Shown: in pieces, positions 49,398 to 54,181 of the stretch
Layout of the letters: the number at the start of each line of letters is the position of its first letter
Numbering within the stretch: the stretch's first letter is position 1
From: Levilactobacillus spicheri DSM 15429
Lineage (GTDB): Bacteria > Bacillota > Bacilli > Lactobacillales > Lactobacillaceae
NCBI RefSeq assembly: GCF_001435095.1
Contig: NZ_AZFC01000037.1
Span: forward strand, 1 to 54,181
Length of the DNA: 54,181 bases
Direction: 5' to 3'
Program-made: the position numbers and the translations under genes
Notes under the pieces: generated by a model
The model's input: only the letters and a program-made list of their open reading frames with translations
What the model was told of the DNA's origin: nothing
Databases searched by the model: none

Positions 49398-50960
49398 ATG
49401 GACTACATGATTGGAGTCGACATTGGGACGACCAGTGTCAAGACCGTATTGTACGACACCCAGGGGAAGATGCAGGGCTACTCGAACAACCTGTACCCGC
49501 TCTACCAAGACGTGCCTGACATGGCCGAAGAAGATCCAGAAGAGATCTTCTCCGCCATCATCGATGGGTTGACCACCGTTTTACGGAAGGCCGACTTAAA
49601 GGACGGCCAATTGCACGGGGTTTCCTTCTCCGCCGCTATGCACAGCTTGATTCTCTTGGACGAGAACCACAAGCCATTGACGCGGGCCATCACCTGGGCT
49701 GATAACCGGGCGGTCAAGTACGCGGATGAATTACGGGAGAACGGTGTCGGCAAGCAACTTTACGAAAAGACCGGGACCCCCATTCACCCCATGACGCCAC
49801 TGAGCAAGTTGATCTGGTTGCGTAACGACCAGCCCGACCTCTTCAAGCAGGCTCGCTGGTTCGTCGGCATCAAGGAATACGTCATCTACAAGCTCTTCGG
49901 GGTCATGCAAGAAGACTACTCCATCGCCAACGCGACTGGGTTATTCAACATCTTTAACATGGACTGGGACGACCAAGCCTTAGAGGTTGCCGGCATCACC
50001 CGGGACCAACTGCCGAAGCTGGTCGACACCACTGACCAAATCAGCGGGATGAAGGCCGACTACGCCGGCGTCATCGGCATCGACCCGAACACGCCATTCA
50101 TCATGGGCGCTTCCGACGGTCCCCTGGCCAACCTGGGGGTCGACGCCATCGATCCCGGTGTCGTCGCCGTCACGATTGGAACGTCCGGTGCCGTGCGGGT
50201 CGTTACGGACAAGCCGAAGATTGACCCTAAGGGCCGGGTCTTCTGCTACTACTTGTCGAAGGACCACTGGGTCGTCGGCGGTCCCGTCAACAACGGGGGG
50301 ATCGTCTTCCGTTGGGTCCGCGACCAACTTTTCGCGCCTGAAAAGATCACGGCGGAACAAATGAAGGTCGACTCCTACGATCTGTTGACCGAAATCGCCT
50401 CCAAGGTTCCTGCCGGTTCCGATGGCCTGATCTTCCACCCATTCTTAGGTGGCGAACGGGCCCCAATCTGGGACGCTAACGCCCGCGGATCGTTCTTCGG
50501 TCTCACGCGGACCCACTCACGGGCTCACATGGTTCGGGCGGCTCTCGAAGGGATCGTCTACAACCTGTACACCGTCATGTTGGCCTTAGAAGAAGTCGTT
50601 GGCAAGCCTAAGAGCATCCAAGCAACCGGTGGGTTCGCCCGCTCTGCGCTCTGGCGTCAAATGTTGGCAGACATCTTCGAACAGGACGTGACGATTCCAG
50701 AAAGTCCTGAAGGAACCGCGCTGGGTGCCGCCACTTTGGGCATGTACGCGTTGGGCCTGATCGATGACTTGGCCACGGTCAAGAACTTCATCGGGGTCGC
50801 TAACGTCCACCACCCGAACCCCGATACGTTTGAAGCCTACCGGACGTTGGTTCCGATCTACATCCGGTTGAGTCGGCAATTGCAATCTGAATACAAGAAC
50901 ATTGCCGAGTTCCAACGGAAGCACCCACAGCAGGACAACACTGCTTCCAAAGAGGAATAA
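49398..50960 (+). CDS. gntK: Gluconate kinase (FGGY family)
   Basis: 520 residues. Phosphorylates gluconate to 6-phosphogluconate, which enters the pentose phosphate/phosphoketolase pathway. N-terminal phosphate loop IGVDIGTTSVKTVLYD, MAEEDPEEIF, the WADNRA motif, and the C-terminal FGGY region (ATGGFARSALWRQMLADIF) are intact. AAAGGATGA precedes the ATG. Coupled in an operon with gntP and divergent from the RpiR-type regulator. Confidence 0.95.
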   Translation: MDYMIGVDIGTTSVKTVLYDTQGKMQGYSNNLYPLYQDVPDMAEEDPEEIFSAIIDGLTTVLRKADLKDGQLHGVSFSAAMHSLILLDENHKPLTRAITWADNRAVKYADELRENGVGKQLYEKTGTPIHPMTPLSKLIWLRNDQPDLFKQARWFVGIKEYVIYKLFGVMQEDYSIANATGLFNIFNMDWDDQALEVAGITRDQLPKLVDTTDQISGMKADYAGVIGIDPNTPFIMGASDGPLANLGVDAIDPGVVAVTIGTSGAVRVVTDKPKIDPKGRVFCYYLSKDHWVVGGPVNNGGIVFRWVRDQLFAPEKITAEQMKVDSYDLLTEIASKVPAGSDGLIFHPFLGGERAPIWDANARGSFFGLTRTHSRAHMVRAALEGIVYNLYTVMLALEEVVGKPKSIQATGGFARSALWRQMLADIFEQDVTIPESPEGTALGAATLGMYALGLIDDLATVKNFIGVANVHHPNPDTFEAYRTLVPIYIRLSRQLQSEYKNIAEFQRKHPQQDNTASKEE

Positions 50961-51027
50961 GCTTTAGAGGTTAATCTTTTCAGAAAACCAACTAATATTT
51001 TTAAGTTTTTTGAAAATTTTCTCTATA

Positions 51028-51052
51028 CAAAACCGTTTTCATCGGGTATACT
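51028..51052 (+). promoter_or_regulatory. Candidate cre site and internal promoter before gntP
   Basis: The minus strand of 51028-51041 reads TGAAAACGGTTTTG, cre-like. TATACT (51047-51052) may be a -10 box for gntP alone; its -35 is poor. Confidence 0.4.
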
Positions 51053-51070
51053 GTAGTCACTTATTGAGAG

Positions 51071-51094
51071 GCCAGTGTTTTCACGCTGGCTTTT
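51071..51094 (+). terminator. Weak intercistronic hairpin between gntK and gntP
   Basis: GCCAGTG...CACGCTGGC followed by TTTT. Could be a partial terminator or RNA-stability hairpin that sets relative expression. Confidence 0.45.
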
Positions 51095-51126
51095 CAAAAT
51101 TCATTTCATGAAAGGGCTTACTTAAC

Positions 51127-52485
51127 ATGGAACTTATTGCACTTGTTATCGGGGTCATCTTCCTCTTGGTGCTGATCATCAAATTCAAGATGAACACCTT
51201 CGTTTCCTTAATTTTGACCTCCGTCCTGACGGCGATGCTGCTCGGGATGAACCTCACGAAAATCATGGCCACGATCGAAGCCGGGATTGGGAGCCAACTT
51301 GGTGAACTTTCCCTGGTCTTCGGTTTCGGGGCGATGCTGGGTCGGTTAGTTGCCGACGCCGGTGGGGCTTACGTCATTGCCACGACCTTAATCGACAAAT
51401 TCGGGAAGAAGCGGCTGCAAATTGCCATTATGCTCGCTTCATTCATTATCGGGATTGCCCTCTTCTTCGAAGTCGGAATGGTCTTGCTGATTCCTATCGT
51501 CTTCGCCATTGCGGTGGAAGCCGATGTGCCAATCCTTTACTTAGGGATTTCCATGGCCGCTGCCCTGTCAGTGACCCACGGATTCCTGCCACCTCACCCG
51601 GCACCCGTTGCCATTTCCGCCGTCTTGAACGCTAACGACGGGAAGGTCCTGTTGTTTGGGTTAGTCGTTGCCATTCCTTGTGCGATCATCGCCGGGCCAG
51701 TCTTCACCAAGCTGGCACAGAAGTTCGCACCGTCCGCCTTTGCTCAAAAAGGGAACTTATCTTCCCTGGGTGAAGTCAAGACGTTCAAGCCTTCCGAAGC
51801 ACCTAGCTTTGGACTGTCCGTTCTGACCTCCCTCTTCCCAGTTATCCTGATGGCCATCACGACCATCTACAAGATGACCGTTGACGGTGGGGCCACTCCT
51901 ACCAAGAACGCCACGATGCTGGATCAGATCATCGCCTTGATTGGTGACCCAGCCATGGCCATGTTGATTTCACTGATTGTTGCCATGTTCACCATGGGCT
52001 GGGGTCGGAAACGTAAGACGTCCGCTATCATGGAAACGTTGGAAAACGCCATCAAGTCCATCGCGATGCTGCTGTTAGTTATCGGTGGTGGTGGGGCCTT
52101 CAAGCAAGTCCTCATCGATGGGGGTGTTGGTAAGGAAGTTGCCAAGATCTTCATCAACTCCAGCATGTCCCCATTAGTTCTGGGCTGGTTGGTCGCCGTC
52201 GTCCTGCGGGTGGCCCTGGGTTCCGCCACGGTCTCTGCTTTGACCGCTGCCGGGATCGTTGCCCCACTGATGGCCCAAGCCGGTGTTGACCCGGCCCTGA
52301 TGGTGCTGGCCATCGGTGCTGGTTCCTTAGCCGCTTCTCACGTGAACGATGCCGGGTTCTGGATGTTCCGGGAATACTTCGACCTGACGGTTAAGCAAAC
52401 GTTGGGAATCTGGACCGTACTGGAATCGATCATCGCCGTCGTTGGGTTGGCCATCGTTATGTTATTGAACGTGGCCTTCCACTAA
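51127..52485 (+). CDS. gntP: Gluconate:H+ symporter, GntP family (paralog 2)
   Basis: 452 residues, about 12 membrane segments. GELSLVFGFGAMLGRLVADAGGAYVIA and GSLAASHVNDAGFWMFREYF are family signatures shared with paralog 1. Imports gluconate for the adjacent kinase. GAAAGGG precedes the ATG. Third-position use is a little less GC-rich than in its neighbours, as in gntK, perhaps reflecting high expression. Confidence 0.93.
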   Translation: MELIALVIGVIFLLVLIIKFKMNTFVSLILTSVLTAMLLGMNLTKIMATIEAGIGSQLGELSLVFGFGAMLGRLVADAGGAYVIATTLIDKFGKKRLQIAIMLASFIIGIALFFEVGMVLLIPIVFAIAVEADVPILYLGISMAAALSVTHGFLPPHPAPVAISAVLNANDGKVLLFGLVVAIPCAIIAGPVFTKLAQKFAPSAFAQKGNLSSLGEVKTFKPSEAPSFGLSVLTSLFPVILMAITTIYKMTVDGGATPTKNATMLDQIIALIGDPAMAMLISLIVAMFTMGWGRKRKTSAIMETLENAIKSIAMLLLVIGGGGAFKQVLIDGGVGKEVAKIFINSSMSPLVLGWLVAVVLRVALGSATVSALTAAGIVAPLMAQAGVDPALMVLAIGAGSLAASHVNDAGFWMFREYFDLTVKQTLGIWTVLESIIAVVGLAIVMLLNVAFH

Positions 52486-52507
52486 TCTTTTAATTCATGC
52501 TTACTTG

Positions 52508-52544
52508 AACCGGGTCCGTGACGTCTGTCGCGGGCTCGGTTTTT
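52508..52544 (+). terminator. gntKP operon terminator
   Basis: AACCGGGTCCGTGAC / GTCGCGGGCTCGGTT imperfect stem followed by TTTT. Confidence 0.8.
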
Positions 52545-52571
52545 ACGTGCTCCCGCTGGTTCGTTTCAATG

Positions 52572-52604
52572 GCGCTTGCTTCCGCTCAGCTGAACCGTGG
52601 GCAC
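52572..52604 (-). repeat. Degenerate remnant (copy I) of the structured intergenic repeat
   Basis: The minus strand reads GTGCCCACGGTTCAGCTGAG followed by CGGAAGCAAG, matching the 3' part of copy E (GTGCCCACGGT...CAGCTGAGCGGAAGCAA) with about 10 bases missing. The rest of the element is not recognisable. Confidence 0.6.
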
Positions 52605-52707
52605 CTGGCCGCGACTCGTCGTCCCCCTCCCGCTGAGCAGCGCCCCGTCATTCTTAACAACTGGTCCAGACCACTTATGATTTATGATGAACCCCACCCG
52701 GATTCCG

Positions 52708-52716
52708 TGCTATAAT
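52708..52716 (+). promoter_or_regulatory. Promoter (extended -10) of the APC permease gene
   Basis: TGCTATAAT, an extended -10 box (TATAAT 52711-52716), about 42 bp before the start codon. Confidence 0.6.
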
Positions 52717-52758
52717 AATCAAATCAGCATTTTTTAGAGAGAAAAGAGGATTCTGATT

Positions 52759-54087
52759 TTGGCAAAGGAGTTACGCCGAGAAATCGGCACATTTACCGCC
52801 CTGGCCACGGTCATGGGCACCGTCATCGGGGGTGGGGTCTTCTTCAAGACCGCCAGCGTGGTGGCCGCCAACCACTCCGCGAACATGACCCTGGTGGCCT
52901 GGGTCTTAGGGGGCCTGTTGACCATCTGCGCCGGCCTGACCAGTGCGGAGCTGGCCGCGGCCATCCCCAAGACCGGGGGCGCCATGCGTTACCTGGAGTA
53001 CGCCTACGGGAAACCCGTGGGCTTTTTAATGGGGTGGGCCCAGATTCTGGTGTACTACCCCGCGAACATCGCCGCGCTGTCGATCATCTTCGGGGTCCAA
53101 TTCGTGGCCCTGTTCCACCTGACGACCGCCTGGCAGCTGCCCATCGCCATCCTGTGTGGTCTCAGCATCACCGGGCTCAACTTCCTGGGAGCTAAGGTCG
53201 GTGGCCGGGTCCAATCGGTCGCCCTCATCTTCAAGTTAATTCCCATCGCGGTCATCGTGGTGCTCGGGCTGTTCGCCCCCGCCCACACGACCATCCAGTT
53301 CTGGCCCATCAGCACCGGCGACCACATCGGCTGGGGCGGCGCCTTTTGTTCCAGCCTGCTGGCGACCATGTTCGCCTACGACGGCTGGATCAGCATCGGG
53401 AACATCGCCGGGGAAATGAAGCACCCCGAACGCGACCTGCCCCGGGCCATCGTGATTGGCTTGGCCGCCATCACCCTGGTCTACACGCTGATCAACCTGG
53501 TCTTTCTGCGGACCCTGCCCATCGAGGCCATCGCCGGCAACCAAAACGCCGCGGCCGACGCCGCCATGCGCCTGTTCGGACAATTTGGCGGGAAGCTGGT
53601 CACCATCGGGATCCTAATCTCGGTCTACGGGGCCATCAACGGGTACACGCTGACCGGGATGCGGGTGCCGTTCGCCATGGCCGAAGAGGACAGCCTGCCG
53701 TTTTCCAAGTACTTCCGACGATTGTCGCGGCGGACCTACGTGCCCTACTTCGCCGGGAGCGTCCAGTTTGGCATCGCCCTCATCATGATGCTGCTGGGGA
53801 GCTTCGACCTGTTGACCGACATGCTGGTCTTCGTGATGTGGGTCTTTAACTGCCTGATCTTCATTGCCGTCTTCAAGCTCCGCAAGAACGAGCCGGCCCT
53901 GGTACGGCCGTACCGGGTTCCGGGTTACCCGGTCATCCCGCTGATTGCCCTGATTGGGGGGCTGTTCATCCTGGTGACCACCCTGGTGACCGAGACCGGT
54001 CTGGCCGTGGTGGGCCTGTTACTGACCCTGCTGGGGTTGCCGGTCTACTACTGGCACCAGGTGCACCGCCCGAAAACCACTGATTAA
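52759..54087 (+). CDS. APC-family amino acid permease
   Basis: 442 residues with 12 predicted membrane segments. The helix 1 motif GTVIGGGVFFKT and helix 6 FAYDGWISIGNIAGEMKHPERDLPRAI are typical of the LAT/SteT-like branch of amino acid exchangers. The substrate (perhaps serine/threonine) cannot be fixed. The start is TTG at 52759, with AGAGG 9 bases upstream and no better ATG nearby. Monocistronic. Confidence 0.87.
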   Translation: MAKELRREIGTFTALATVMGTVIGGGVFFKTASVVAANHSANMTLVAWVLGGLLTICAGLTSAELAAAIPKTGGAMRYLEYAYGKPVGFLMGWAQILVYYPANIAALSIIFGVQFVALFHLTTAWQLPIAILCGLSITGLNFLGAKVGGRVQSVALIFKLIPIAVIVVLGLFAPAHTTIQFWPISTGDHIGWGGAFCSSLLATMFAYDGWISIGNIAGEMKHPERDLPRAIVIGLAAITLVYTLINLVFLRTLPIEAIAGNQNAAADAAMRLFGQFGGKLVTIGILISVYGAINGYTLTGMRVPFAMAEEDSLPFSKYFRRLSRRTYVPYFAGSVQFGIALIMMLLGSFDLLTDMLVFVMWVFNCLIFIAVFKLRKNEPALVRPYRVPGYPVIPLIALIGGLFILVTTLVTETGLAVVGLLLTLLGLPVYYWHQVHRPKTTD

Positions 54088-54132
54088 TATCGCTATCAAA
54101 AAAGCCGACTGCCTTGAAATCATTCTAAAGTG

Positions 54133-54172
54133 AACCCCCTGAGTTGGAGTAAATCCAAACTCAGGGGGTTTT
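54133..54172 (+). terminator. Terminator-like hairpin at the right edge
   Basis: AACCCCCTGAGTT (54133-54145) pairs perfectly with AACTCAGGGGGTT (54158-54170), followed by TT. It would serve the APC permease gene, 45 bp downstream of its stop; the window ends 9 bases later. Confidence 0.65.
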
Positions 54173-54181
54173 ACTATGTTT

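Noticed and set aside
1-54181. CRISPR array, toxin-antitoxin pair, prophage or complete IS
   Set aside because: No regularly spaced short repeats, cas, integrase or transposase genes were found on reading both strands.
1-54181. T-box or known metabolite riboswitches
   Set aside because: No GGGTGGNACCGCG T-box core or recognisable riboswitch core was seen in the long leaders, including 37141-37322.

Overview
The window looks like chromosomal DNA from a GC-rich member of the Lactobacillaceae. The evidence is a lipoteichoic-acid (LTA) locus of the lactobacillus/enterococcus type, ptsHI next to a CtsR/HrcA-type clpE, WxL-domain lectins, a DUF4828 protein, a water-forming NADH oxidase, strong AAGGAGG ribosome sites and strong codon bias to C/G in third positions. 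A Levilactobacillus-like heterofermenter would fit, but the genus is a guess. No prophage, plasmid or complete IS is seen. The left edge carries tandem rRNA promoters pointing out of the window, so an rRNA operon starts just to the left.

Layout. 1-230: leftward rrn P1/P2 and 16S leader. 668-6435 (minus): ltaS, then an operon lafA-lafB-flippase-like-ykuJ, the glycolipid-anchor and LTA polymerase machinery. 6709-9069 (minus): ptsI, ptsH and a 66-aa protein. 9212-11644: clpE behind a CIRCE element and a CtsR operator. 11885-21186: a MucBP/SH3-like protein, C69 dipeptidase, NADH oxidase and two tandem lectin-WxL surface proteins. 21187-27702: release factor 3, a small membrane protein, and wall teichoic acid genes (tagF-like, a TagE N-terminal-like protein, tagD). 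27825-33832: AI-2E-family permease, Ntdp-like phosphatase, YdeI-type mini-protein, serine hydrolase, recX, flavodoxin. 33921-38267: mnaA/wecB coupled to a NERD-domain protein and a YihY protein, then a divergent GT2 glycosyltransferase with a structured leader. 38432-43236: a gluconate permease, UspA, an EamA exporter behind a leader-peptide attenuator, a class A beta-lactamase-like lipoprotein and an amidase. 43807-48213: HTH mini-protein, tRNA-Arg(CCU), DEAD-box helicase, Gfo/Idh oxidoreductase, DUF4828, GH25 lysozyme. 48230-54087: RpiR regulator divergent from gntK-gntP, then an APC permease.

How genes work together. Much of the window serves the cell envelope: LTA anchor synthesis and polymerisation, wall teichoic acid precursor and polymer synthesis, UDP-ManNAc supply, surface lectins, and wall hydrolases. 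A second theme is carbon control: HPr/Enzyme I are encoded here, and candidate CcpA (cre) sites lie at nox, both gluconate permeases and gntK.

Most interesting signals. (1) A dispersed ~134-156 bp intergenic element occurs in seven intact copies plus two remnants. Its three helices are preserved by compensatory base changes while the junction sequences (GTGAAAT, AAGGCCGAG, TCGTGCCCA) are conserved. It may be an undescribed structured RNA or MITE-like repeat. (2) A 15-codon leader ORF followed by a 1-2-3-4 set of mutually exclusive hairpins precedes an EamA exporter gene, in the arrangement of an erm-type translational attenuator. (3) A tRNA-Arg gene appears to have its promoter nested inside the upstream gene's terminator.
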